Below, piece after piece: positions 1-12,200 of a DNA stretch of 64,000 bases. A program made the translations under genes and the position numbers. The stretch covers positions 5,047,815 through 5,111,814 of the forward strand of contig CAIIXF020000003.1 of assembly GCA_903813345.2 (NCBI GenBank). Direction: 5' to 3'. Under the pieces are notes generated by a model. The model worked only from the letters and a program-made list of their open reading frames with translations, made no database searches and had not been told where the DNA came from. Within the stretch, counting starts at the first letter, position 1; the number at the start of each line of letters is the position of its first letter. The stretch is from Owenia fusiformis. Its lineage: Eukaryota; Annelida; Polychaeta; Sabellida; Oweniidae.

Positions 1-819
1 TGAGGTCTTTCCTTGACTGTGTGAGGATGGAAGGACTTGAATGAAGGGTCATTGAGGTCTTTCCTTGACTGTGAGGATGGAGGGACTTGACTGAAGGGTC
101 ATTGAGGTCTTACCTTGACTGTGTGAGGATGGAAGGACTTGAATGAAGGGTCATTGAGGTCTTTCCTTGACTGTGAGGATAGAAGGACTTGACTGAAGGG
201 TCATTGAGGTCTTTCCTTGACTGTGTGAGGATGGAGGGACTTGACTGAAGGGTCAATGAGGTCTTTCCTTGACTGTGAGGATGGAGGGACTTGAATGAAG
301 GGTCATTGAGGTCTTACCTTGACTGTGAGGATAGAAGGACTTGACTGAAGGGTCATTGAGGTCTTACCTTGACTGTGTGAGGATGGAGGGACTTGACTGA
401 AGGGTCATTGAGGTCTTTCCTTGACTGTGTGAGGATGGAGGGACTTGACTGAAGGGTCAATGAGGTCTTTCCTTGACTGTGAGGATGGAGGGACTTGAAT
501 GAAGGGTCATTGAGGTCTTACCTTGACTGTGAGGATAGAAGGACTTGACTGAAGGGTCATTGAGGTCTTACCTTGACTGTGTGAGGATGGAGGGACTTGA
601 CTGAAGGGTCATTGAGGTCTTACCTTGACTGTGTGAGGATGGAAGGACTTGACTGAAGGGTCATTGAGGTCTTACCTTGACTGTGTGAGGATGGAAGGAC
701 TTGACTGAAGGGTCATTGAGGTCTTTCCTTGACTGTGTGAGGATGGAAGGTCTTGACTGAAGGATCATTAAGGTCTTACCTTGACTGTGAGGATGGAGGG
801 ACTGGACTGTAGGGTCAGT
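1..819. repeat. 50/52-bp minisatellite, about 16 copies, open at left edge
   Basis: The unit begins TGAGGTCTTTCCTTGACTGT and ends GAAGGGTCAT. Two length forms alternate, depending on GTGTGAGG or GTGAGG. Copies are highly similar until about 740, then decay. The array starts before the window. Confidence 0.95.
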
Positions 820-1210
820 CAGAAGCTGTGTCAGAGAGACCAAGAACTTTGTTATGCTGACTGGCTCTAGAAAACATAACAAGGCATTAACATGACAAAA
901 TGTCATCACCCAGTTGCTCACAATATTATTAGTTAAGTTTTGAATTTGTGAGAACTCTGTACCTTGGTAAAAATCAAGTACAGTAGATGATTTTGAAAAA
1001 AATGGTCAATTTGAAACACATTTTATGACTCTGAGAAGGGCATTGAAGGAGAAATCTCAAATCTAAAGTCAGATTTGAACTTTTGAGAACTTGAAGATGA
1101 TTTTAAAACAAGCAAGGCACAGGACGTGAACGAGATCACACCATCAGATAGGCAGACACTATGAACCAGGAAAACTGTTCTCCTATTATGTTTACAAATT
1201 TCAAGAACAG

Positions 1211-1755
1211 GAAAACAAGATGGCCGCCCAAAAGTTAATCAGCTCTAGTACTTGATATCCTCTATCATTTGTGTAAATTTGAAGGAAATCCGATGAGCGG
1301 TTTTCCTGAAATGGAGATGACAAGATTTTTCGAAAAACCTTCAAAATGGCCACCAGAAAACAAGATGGCCACCCAAAAGTTAATCAGCTCTAGTACTTGA
1401 TATCCTCTATCATGTGTGTGAATTTGAAGGAAATCCGATGAGCGGATTTTCTGAAATGGTGATGACAAGATTTTTCGAAAAATCTTCAAAATGGCTGCCA
1501 GAAAACAAGATGGCCGCCCAAAAGTTAATCAGCTCTAGTACTTGATATCCTCTATCATTTGTGTAAATTTGAAGGAAATCCAATGAGTGGTTTTCCTGAA
1601 ATGGCGATGACAAGATTTTTTGAAAAACCTTCAAAATGGCCGCCAGAAAACAAGATGGCCACCCAAAAGTTAATCAGCTCTAGTACTTCATATGCTCTAT
1701 CATCTCTGCAAAATTGGAGAAAATCTGATGAGCAGTTTTCCTTAAACGGCGATGA
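1211..1755. repeat. 145-bp tandem repeat, 3.7 copies
   Basis: The unit starts GAAAACAAGATGGCCGCCCA, with starts at 1211, 1356, 1501 and 1646. Copies are about 95% alike. The overlapping open frames on both strands are products of this repeat, not genes. Confidence 0.93.
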
Positions 1756-1767
1756 CAAAAAGCAGGA

Positions 1768-1875
1768 CGACCACGATCACGACCACGATCACGACCACGA
1801 TCACGACCACGATCACGTCCACGATCACGACCATGATCACGACCACGATCACGACCACGATCACGACCACGACCA
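1768..1875. repeat. 12-bp microsatellite (GACCACGATCAC)n
   Basis: About nine units of a 12-bp repeat follow directly on the 145-bp array. Plus-strand translation gives alternating Asp-His; minus gives Arg-Gly-Arg-Asp. It is purely simple sequence, with no sign of a gene around it. Confidence 0.95.
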
Positions 1876-2330
1876 GTATGACGACTATATCCCACCGATG
1901 GTGTGATAAAAAATTCTCAATTTGAAGCAAGTTGTAAAAATACCTTTTCGACCTTGAGAAGGTCATTGAAGGTCAAATCTTATTTGACCTTGAAAATGTT
2001 ATTGAATGTCAAATCTATGTTCAGATTTGAACTTTTGAGAACTTCTAGATGATTTTGAAAAAAATGCTCAATTTGAAGCAAGTTGAAAAAAGACCTTTTT
2101 AACCTTTTTTGACCTTGAAAAGATCATGAAAGGTCAAATCTTGATTCTAGAGTCAGATTTGAACTTCTAAAAACTTGTAGATGATTTTGAAAAAATGGTT
2201 AATGTGAAGCAAATTAAAAAAGTCCTCTTTTGGACCTTGTAAGGGCATTGAAGGTGAAATCTTAATTCTAGAGTCAGATTCGAACTTCTGAAAACTTGTA
2301 GATGATTTTGAAAAAAATTGAACTCAGTCT

Positions 2331-3109
2331 AAACTGTATTTGTCAAGTTATTGGAAGATGTAAGAAATTGTTACAGACGATAATGGCCAACTGCCAACCA
2401 CCAACCGCCATCTGCTGTCACAAAAAATGGAGACCATAACAATATGTCACCACCTTTTGGTGGTGACATAATAAAAAATACATACAACATTGTACTTTTT
2501 GTAGATATTTTCATCTATGAATGGAGGCAAAATGAATGTGTCCTTAATATGAAGGATAAAAACTTTGTAAACAAAATAATACTAAGGTGTTCCTTTCAAA
2601 AAAATTTCTAGCTACAGCTGTTTTTGCACTTAAGTCTATTGATGATTTGTCAGTTGATATTAAACAAATATGTCACTCTTCAAATGAATATAAGAAGGTG
2701 TATTGTCCATAGGGCAAGGCCAATACTTCCCTGCAAAAATCATTAAAATTTGAATTTTGTTTACTGAATTATGCATCACTTTGACAAAATTCAGTTGGTC
2801 TAAACATTGCTGGTACATCATTATATCTCAATGTTATATTCATGTTTTTAATGATTTTTTCAACTGAAAATCTTACAAGATCCATTTTCTTTCTAATACC
2901 CAAGAGTAATATTCACTTCTATGTAATCTTTTAAGTTAATTTTGTATGTCAATCACATGATAAAATGGCAATAACACATGCATTAATATTGCACTTTTCA
3001 CGATTATTGCATCGCTTTTCCATTTTGATTGGACTTTTCAGCTTGAATAATGGAAAATATGAGCTTACAGTATTGAAGGGTTTATAAAAGAAAAACTCCA
3101 CCAATATAC
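2331..3109. other. Intergenic/intronic AT-rich DNA, nothing recognised
   Basis: Presumed TBC1D32 intron 12. It contains TATGTCACCACCTTTTGGTG (2445-2464), also seen near 3945 and, in part, around 60600 and 61260. No coding evidence beyond short chance frames. Confidence 0.5.
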
Positions 3110-3253
3110 CTTCCTTCTCCTTGACTGTTATAGGAAAGAGATCCCTGCCATGTTTGAAGCAAAGCAGTTTACTGATGAAGTGTATTGAATGGATGAAGTA
3201 GATGTATTCTATTTCTGGCCCAGTGTAATGTTTCCTACGACCTTCACCTGTAC
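3110..3253 (-). CDS. TBC1D32: TBC1D32 probable coding exon 12
   Basis: 144 nt, phase 1 in and 1 out, acceptor CATTTCAG and donor GTATAT. It encodes TGEGRRKHYTGPEIEYIYFI, then a helical stretch ending FKHGRDLFPITVKEKE. The phase fits exon 11 exactly and the character (aromatic/hydrophobic helix) is protein-like. The assignment to this gene is inferred from strand, phase and order. Confidence 0.66.
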
Positions 3254-6200
3254 CTGAAATGGATGATATTTCCTGATAATTATAGATCAAAAATTTTGGC
3301 AAAACAAGGGGAAGATTTTACGGTCAAGATTTTAGAATTGAAAATATAAAAATTAGGATTTCCCCATCAAGTCAGTGCTACTCAGTGCTAAAATCTGATT
3401 TAATCAGCTTTGATGTCATCACTCCATATGACTAAGTCAATGAAGACACGGATGCGCAATCTAAGAAAATAAAAATACATGTACTGCTTTACTGCCAGAG
3501 AAAATTATATCAGATTTATGGAATTCCCAGATAAAAGAGGATTCCCTCATTAATTTGGAAATTAGTTATACAATTCAGTGATCTCCCCAGCATTAAAGCA
3601 GGTGGGTGCAGCACCCACCTGAGACTTTAAGAACAGGCTTGCACCCACCTGAAAATCCATTTGCACCCACTTGAAAATGAGAAAAATCATGAAAAATGAG
3701 CATATCTTGACCATTTTTTTGTCTAAATTGTGAAAAAATTGTGAAAATGAAAATTTTGCACCCACTCGAAAAAAAATCCTGTGGATAACACTGCAATTCA
3801 TTTCAAAACAGTAAATCCAAAATGGCCACTTTATTATTCACCTGACAAGACCAAACAAGGCATGAACATGCAAAATGTTACGCTCTGACATTTGTTACAG
3901 ATACCAACTGCCAATGGCCAAACACTGTCCACAGAAAAGTTAACAATATGTCACCACTTCTGGTGGTGATATAAAAACAAATCAGGTTTGGAATTTAATA
4001 CGAAGAAACATCCCTCTTAATCTTCAAACTGAAACTTCAAACTGTATGACTGGAATGCATAGGTGAGGTTTCATAAACACTGGGAAGTGTCAATTTCGAT
4101 ATTTTAGTAACGTAACGCTTTGATCTTTGAACCAAATCAGACCTGTATGATATGGAAACTCTGGAGTATGATCATTTGATCATATATGAACAGATTTTAT
4201 ATGGCAGATATGGGTTGGGGGTTCTTTTACTTCCTAAAGTTTAAGGCCCATTCAACATATTTTGTTTAAGGATTTAAGCCCTGGACTCAGTGCATTGTTT
4301 GCTGAATCATACCATGAAGGTGTTGTTTCCAAACCTTTGCATGACCGCGCAGTGGGAATGCAAAGTTTAGGAAACAATGCCTGAGTAGAATGAAGCAGCT
4401 ACAATGTATTGAGTCTTGGGCTTAAATTCCTTTCACACATTGCAATTTTTCTACAGAATCATCCAAAAGGAACAAAATCACTAAAAGAACACATTTTCAA
4501 TGACATTTTTTGCAAGGGTTTAGTTGGCAAGTCATCAAATCCAATATGAAAGGTCCATTCATCACCATGACAACTGTTTAACTAGTGACCTTGCATGTGT
4601 TATTGATATTTCACACACTGTTCCATATGTGAAATACTGTGTTCGGATTGACTGGAATCGGACACACCTTGCCTAGCTATGTGTGAAAGTACTTTAATTG
4701 CATGTTTTATATTCTGTTAGTATGAGCAATTTGGAGAGACATTAGAATAGGGGGATGCTGTGACTGGAAACTTTTAGCACGTCCAAGATAACATTCAATG
4801 ATTTCTGGACACTTTCAAAGTCTGAATCAGTAGGCTAGAATCAATCTAAAGAAATTAAGATTTTTTTCAATCATTTTCATTTTTGGGGAGTGATGGGGCA
4901 GTGGAAACTTTACTATTTCAAGATGCTGTCTGGTTATTTCTGGGCATTTTTAATGTGTTTGAGTATTTGAAGTTTTTGCTTCAGTTTTTTTCGGTTTGGG
5001 GTGTCAGAAATGTTTATGATTTCAATGTCACTTGGTGATTTCTGGGCACAAGGTGTTTAAATTAACGAATATAACTTCAAAAAATATTTTTGCATTACCT
5101 ACAGGAAAAATACTCATGGAGATGATAAGATAATTTAGACTTTGAAACAGGGAAGGTTCAAACAACCCACCCACATATTTTTTCTGAAATGTTGTCCTGT
5201 TTTTCAACCCCTTTCACCCCTGCTTTTTCAATTATTGTTAAGTTGCATTTTGAGACACAGTTAACCCATTTAAAGGGTTATGATAAGCTCCCCGTATAAA
5301 AATAATATGGCAGCTCAAGGCCTGTGTAATGGATCAGTCTATTTTGAAGAAATTAGGGGAGTTTTGTAAATTCCAGTTTATCAAAATCGTCTTGAAGATA
5401 GAATTATTCGTCAGAAAGATTACAATGATTCTATAAAGTTTGAGCATTAGCATTAGCATCAGCCAATATAAATCCTTGTGCAAATCCAAACTACCTTGTT
5501 TCATTTACAGTACATTTCATAAGACCACACGTTGTGCTAATATGTGATGGGTAAATCTAGATATCAATTCTTCCCATTAAACACAAATAGAAGATCCTGA
5601 AACTTCACCAATAAATGTGAAATTGATTTGTAAATATAAAAATCTCCCAATAACAATATTTCCCATGTTATTTTCCCATAGGAAAAACTAATGCTACCAA
5701 TTGCTTTCAGCTCTATTTTGGTCAACCATAATGGATATCTTTAAAACTCCTGAAGGAATCACTTATTAATTGTGTCAAAATGCAACATATTTATGCAACT
5801 TAACAATAATTGAAAAAGCAGAGGTGGAAGGCAACCAGGGAGTTTTTTCAATTTTAAAATGAGTTGTAACAAAACCATAGATCTATTTTTTAAATGTTAA
5901 GGTTTAAATTATATTCTATTCAAATTCTATCATTGTTAAACCATATATCTGCTTTAAAGGGAATGCGAAGTTTTGTCCCTTAAACTTGATAATAAGTTAG
6001 AATAAAGATACATCTTTCAATCCAACTTCATTTTATTGTTCTATCATTATCCTTTTAATTGTTATTGAACCCCGGGTTTTGCATATAAACTGGACCACGG
6101 AGCTGCCATTTCAACCGTAAAGTGGTTCTTTACGACATTGTTATGACATCATTGATGCCAGATTGATGCCTTGGCATTCCAAAAGTTTTGTGGCACCATT

Positions 6201-9200
6201 TTTGAATCAAAAAATGAATGCCGAGTTGTTGCCATTCCAAAACCAAATAAACCATTTTTAAAGGAACTAAAAGAACACGTATATACCACCCATAATAAAG
6301 AACAATTTCAATAGAATATTAACGCCGGCATTTTCGGAATTGCTTTTTACCTATCTAGACATGGAATGCAGGTTACATTAATTCTTTATTTACACTTCAA
6401 ACAATCTGGGATTCGTGACTTTTATTAGGTCTAGCGCTAAATGCGAACAGAGAATGCTAATTCTATCAGGCTGAGTCTCAGTATCAGGCGAATGCAAACT
6501 ATTTGAATAATTAATTCAACTAACCCATCTTGAATTTCCAACAAGAATGCAATCTCGGTGATGATTTAATTTGCTAGTCTCATTACAAAAATATGTGTTC
6601 GTACTTTAATATTCATTGCATTTATGTTTATCTTTAACACAAGTATTCGAAGAAATTTTTAAAATTAAATTTTAAAACCGTATTCAATTACTATCATGGA
6701 TTCTTAGCCTCACGTCACATTTTTACGGCGACTGTACGGTCTTTCATTTCTGTGGTAAGTAGAATTTCTACGGTTGCCTAAGTATTTCTGCAGTCAGATA
6801 ATTTAGCAGTCACATTTGCTAAGATAGCTCTACGGCGTATCTTAATTATGAGGAAAAACTACGATTCCGTACGGCTGATAAATGATGACGCACGATCAGC
6901 GTAGGGTGGCCCTACGACGTGCGCAGTTTATCTTGAAGGCATCCACAAGGGGTTCTATGGCTCGGAAAGGTCAATTGTAACCTATGAAATCCAAGGGCAG
7001 CCACAAGTCGACCGTGAATCCGACGTACGGCCGTCGTGGGACCTACGGTTTGGCTGCTGCTTGTTGATATCTACGGTGACCACAGGAAAGAAAACATTTT
7101 AATTAATTCCGACTCTACGCTCTGTAAAAACTGGATATGCCGTGTATGTAGACCGCAAGGTGACCTTAAGTCGACTGTAGTTTTCATATGTTTGCCGCAG
7201 AAATTTACTGATTTCAGGGAAATACGATCGACATGTGGTCGCATTGAGCAAATGTGACTGAAGCTTTTAAAGTTTCACTTATTTTCCGATATAGAAAAAC
7301 AAAAGGTTGTATGCCATAAAATTGAAAATCATAATTTGGAAAATACTGTAGAACTGTACTTACCACGGATGTTATATAATTAAATTCGAGTTCGAAATCA
7401 GGAATTGTTTTTAACAAAAAATAATTATATAATAAAATAAATATTAAAATATTGGCGTACTATCAATATGGAAATCGCCTTATCGTCGTTGAAATGAAAT
7501 ATCATACTACAATCAACCCTATCATCTCCCCCGCATCACTGAATGTTATGAGCCTTCTCTTGACATGATCCAAGGTGAAATACCATTGAATTTTGAAAAG
7601 CTTTTTTGTCATATTGAATGTCGCTATTACGGTGATATGATGATTGAAATTGGTCGTTTAACAACTGAGAAAAATTAAACATTACGTATTATTCTTTGAA
7701 AATATGACAGTGGCATGTCCTTGTAAAGCTATTGCCAATCTTAATATTTAGGAGATTGACATTTACATACGTATCATTTAGACAACATCGATTTTTGTTT
7801 GCATTTTTCATCAGAATTTAAATGGTTAAACACTTTAGGGAGTTACTGTTTCATTGGATTACTACTTTTAGTTTTATTTCTTTCATTCTCCAATATACAT
7901 CTATTCATATTTGAATAGAATACTACAGATTGAAGAAATCTACCATTTATGATTAGGTAAGAAAGCGGCAGTATGCCTATTTGCCGACGTATACCTTATC
8001 ATTATATAACATAATTCCAGTGGATATTTTTCAAGTGGAATATAATGCGATGACTTTTCAGTCAAAACCACCTACATTGCGAATCGCGCAGCCGATATCT
8101 CATCAGTTTAGTGATTTTTCTACCTTGCCTATACTATAAATATAAAATTAAATACAAACATTTGAAAAAAGACATTTAGTAGATGGGTTAACTACATTTG
8201 GACTTCATTGTATGGTGCAAATGTCCCATTTGGCATGGAAGTACCTTAGGGCAATAGAAATTAATTTATCCGAAGACACAAGCTAGATGGCGCTTTATAT
8301 TGGAAATATACACATTTTTCAAAATGGCCGCCAAAAATACATCAGAGACGATATATTTGCTTCTGTGCATGCTACAATTATAAGATTGGTGTCAAAAAAT
8401 ACAGTGATGTAGTCGGAGAATCTATTTTATTAGATCTTGTGTCTTCAAAATTAAAAACTTGGACTCTATATTCAAAATATACGCATTTTTCAAAATTACT
8501 GCCAGAAATATAACATAGAAGATATCTTACCTTACGAATACTTACAAATTAAGATATCTTACCTTACAAAATGTCCCATCTGGCATGGAAATACCTTAGG
8601 GCAATAGAAACAAATTTATCCAAAGACACAAGCTAGATGGCGCTTTGTATTTGAAATATACACATTTTTCAAAATGGCCGCCAAAAATGCATCAGAGACA
8701 ATAGCTTTGCTTCTATGCATGCTTCAATTATAAGAGTGGTGTCAAAAATACATTAATGTAGTTGTAGAATCTATTTAATTAGGTTTTGAGTAAATTCAGC
8801 ACTTGCACTTTATATTCAAAATATATGCATTTTTCAAAATGGCTGCCAGAAATTTAACAAAGATGATATCTTCGCTTCAAAGATTGCTACAATGATAAGA
8901 GTGGTGTCAAAGTATACATTAATATTGGGTTGTAGAATCCATTTAAATAGGTCTTTCATAATAAGAATTTTATAACATTGATGATATCTTCACATCAGTG
9001 CATGCTACACTGATACGATTGGTGTCAAAATTTTATATTTATGGGGTAGGAGAATCAATTTCATTAGGTCTTGTGAGATTATAGTTTTCACTTTGTATTG
9101 GAAATATATGCAGCTGAAAATATAACAAAGATTGTATCATTGCTAACAAAGATTGTACCTTTGCTAAAAGTTTCTTTGCTTCTGGGCATAATATTTCATA

Positions 9201-12200
9201 AAATTGGCTTCAAAATCTACATTTTTGGAATGTAAAATCTATTTAATTACTCAGATGCAAGTAATTCGGGTGAAATAACATTTCAGGGTATCACAAAGTT
9301 CCCTTAAACTTGAATATTCTTTATTTTTAGTGGTTCACATTTCATATTACTCTTTTGTATCTGATAGTTGTGCAAATTAAAATATCTCCAGTAAAACAAA
9401 ATACTATCTGCACAACACAAGAAAAGAAAAGATATTTCTCTTTTTGTGTTTTACAACATGGGGACTATGGGGAATCTCCCTGACCTAAATGTCACTTTTT
9501 CAAAGAAAATTCAATTTTAAAGTTGATGGACTCATTTCAAAACCACATTCCTTGATATATTTTTTCATGACGATTCCAAATTCAACATCAGTTAGACTGG
9601 ATTTTGACTTTTTAATGACAAAAATAAAGGTTGTTACTACTCACATCTAGCTAATTGCATTATGAGCCTTAAAATCAATCATTTTTCGCCTTAACACAGC
9701 AAATGTGTATTTATTTTTCGATGTTCCTTTTACTCAAATTCACCAGAAAGACCAGAGTCTCTTTAGTAACTTGCAATAAAAGTGCATCTGCAATGGTAGT
9801 GCAACTTTAGTTGTTGCAATGCAACATACATAAGAGAGAAATGTGATAGATAGAAACCACGCAGGAGAGACATACATATGCACCTATTGTTAGAAAGGGC
9901 CAGAAACCTTCTGGCGAGAGAAAATCTTGAAGATCGGAATAGATTTCAAGGGCTGCATATAATGACAGTATTGCAGTACCCTCTTCATCTCCTCTTGTTC
10001 TCAATTAAAACATATCAAAAGTTTCTTCACTTTATATCAACAATTACTTAAAAGGGGACGGCATTTGAAATGCGCTGAAGTTGAAAACCATATCTCCCAT
10101 GCTATCCATAGTTTACAGCTAGTTTCTGTCATCGCAAATTGATATTCAAAACTACCCTTTCAAACTATTATACTTTTGAAGAAGTTTAAGAGCCCTTGTT
10201 AGATATAATTTGTTGTAATATTTTCCACAGCCATTGAGAAAAGGGCATACATTTTCAATAAAAAGTGAAAATGTTTGTTAACTAATAGACATACACTTAC
10301 AATATCAGAATTTCCGCTGATTTTAACATTTTGGTGACCATTAAGTCAATGCTAAAAATCATATTTAGATGAAAAAATTGAGATTTCACTTAATATAGTG
10401 TAACCATACAATGACGACATATCTAGTACGTAATAGCTAATGAACTCCTTCTGTGGGACATTTTGAATTTTATGAGGCATTAATCATAAAATTAACATCA
10501 TCTTTAATTTAATTGAGTACATATGGCCATACTTTGAAGGAATCCGAAAATAATTGCAAAATCAGACATAAGACAGACGATGGACTGACAGACTGACGGA
10601 CGGAGGGCTTTACTATATCCCCACTGAACTTTCTTCGTTGGGAAAATAAAGACTATAAACCTTATCAAATGGATTCTACCACCCATTAATGTATACTTGG
10701 ACATCAATCTTACTATTGTAGCATGCATACAAGTGAAGATATCATCTTTGCTACCTCTCTGGCAGCCATTTTGAAAAAGGTATATTTTTTAATATAAAGA
10801 GGAAGTTTCTCATTTTCAAGACACAAACCCACACTAAATTGATTCTTCACCCTCATCTGGCGTGTGTCTTTGGATAAATTTGTTTCTATGGTCCTAAGGT
10901 ACTCTCATGCCAAAGGAAACGTTTGCATCATAGATTGAAGTCCAGACCCCCTAAAATGCAGTTAACCCATCTACTAATTGCAACAATTCAATTTCTATGA
11001 AGAATATATTGAAACAACCTTTCCAAATATATAATATGATATGGACATGAACATGCGGCAACAATGTTAAAGGGTTCCGATTAGCATCCCGTATAAAAAC
11101 AATATGGCGGCTCCAGGCGAATCAACTGGATCAGTCCATTTTTAAGAAATAAGGGGAGTTCTGTAAAATCCAGTTTATTGAAATTGTCTTTGAGATAAAG
11201 TAATCCGTTTATAATGATTTTGAAAACGTTATCCAACGAGTGATTGCGTTCAAAGAATACAGGTACAACAGCCAATATTAATCCTTGTATTAGAAACCGG
11301 TTTGTCTTGCTTTGTTTCATTTGTAGGATATTTCATATGCCAAGCTGTGTGCTATTACGTTATGGGGAAATTTAGATGCCAATTTTTCCTTATTATACAC
11401 AAATAGAAGATCCTGAAACTTCACCCATAAATGTGGAATTGATTTGTCAAAATAAAAATCACCCTTTTATAAATGTGTGACGATCTATAATATACTTATG
11501 CTATATAACAGTTAGAGGTGTTGACACAACGACCTCAAACCTGTGAACCCTTGAGTATTATTCCGGGATCGGGCGTTTTATACTAAACGGAGAGCAACAC
11601 CAGAAACGAGCGTTCGATTTGCTAAACGATATGCGTCACCCTTTAAGCGGACAGAAATAGTTATAAAATATCAGTGAAATGTGTTCTATTTCTGAGATCC
11701 AAGTATGACGTGATTATATAGCGACACTTCCCAGGCATCAATTTTAAGGCATCAATGATGTCATTGATACATAACAATGGCGGCATCCGCAGCGATCCAG
11801 ATAGGGGTACTTTGAACTTGAATTATATTTTAGTTCAAACACGATATGTCCAATGAGTGAGCTGAAGTGATAGATGATGGTTATAAGTAGTCAGCGTGTA
11901 AATTAGAACATGAAACTTCGCATTCCCTTTAAATGGGCTTATTAACCTTTTGCAGATTATTGATGTAGATGCCAGAAACTTTTACTAATTCAAGATGCTT
12001 ATTCTGGGACATGCTTATTCTGGGCAAAAATCACTTTTCCCCTCAAGAAAATATTACAATTTTAAGAAGCTATTTGGTGATTTCTGGGCACTTTCAAATT
12101 GTATGAGTCAGTTAAAAAAAGAAATAAAAAATAATTCGATTTCTTAGGGGGATGTGAGAGGGGGGTGTGCCAGAGGGGCAGCAAGGAGTTGTCTTCCAAA

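Larger units (their letters stand above)
960..2330. repeat. GACCTT/AAGGTC dispersed repeat, several degenerate copies
   Basis: The flanks of the 145-bp array (960-1130 and 1915-2330) carry repeated blocks with AGATGATTTTGAAAAAAATG, CAAATTTGAAGC-type and GACCTTGAAAAGGTCAT motifs. Reverse-complement relatives occur in TMEM64 intron 1 (31840-32100) and in the introns of the CHD-like array (59700-59880, 60170-60260, 60750-60950). Confidence 0.75.

Noticed and set aside
1265-1966. Overlapping open frames on both strands, including an Asp-His and an Arg-Gly repeat protein
   Set aside because: They follow exactly the 145-bp tandem repeat and the 12-bp microsatellite; no splice sites, start context or family match.
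2580-2720. Plus-strand frame TKVFLSKKFLATAVFALKSI ... KKVYCP
   Set aside because: Looks protein-like for about 43 codons, but has no start, splice or family support; probably chance.
9807-10004. Minus-strand frame with GDEEGTAILSLYAALEIYSD as a possible extra TBC1D32 exon
   Set aside because: No pyrimidine-rich acceptor, poor donors (GTGCAT or GTTTCT), and two frames are equally protein-like. I could not tie it to the family, though an exon may still be missing in this intron.
11081-11320. Minus-strand frame rich in hydrophobic residues
   Set aside because: It lies in a repeat with another copy at 5290-5650 where the frame is broken.
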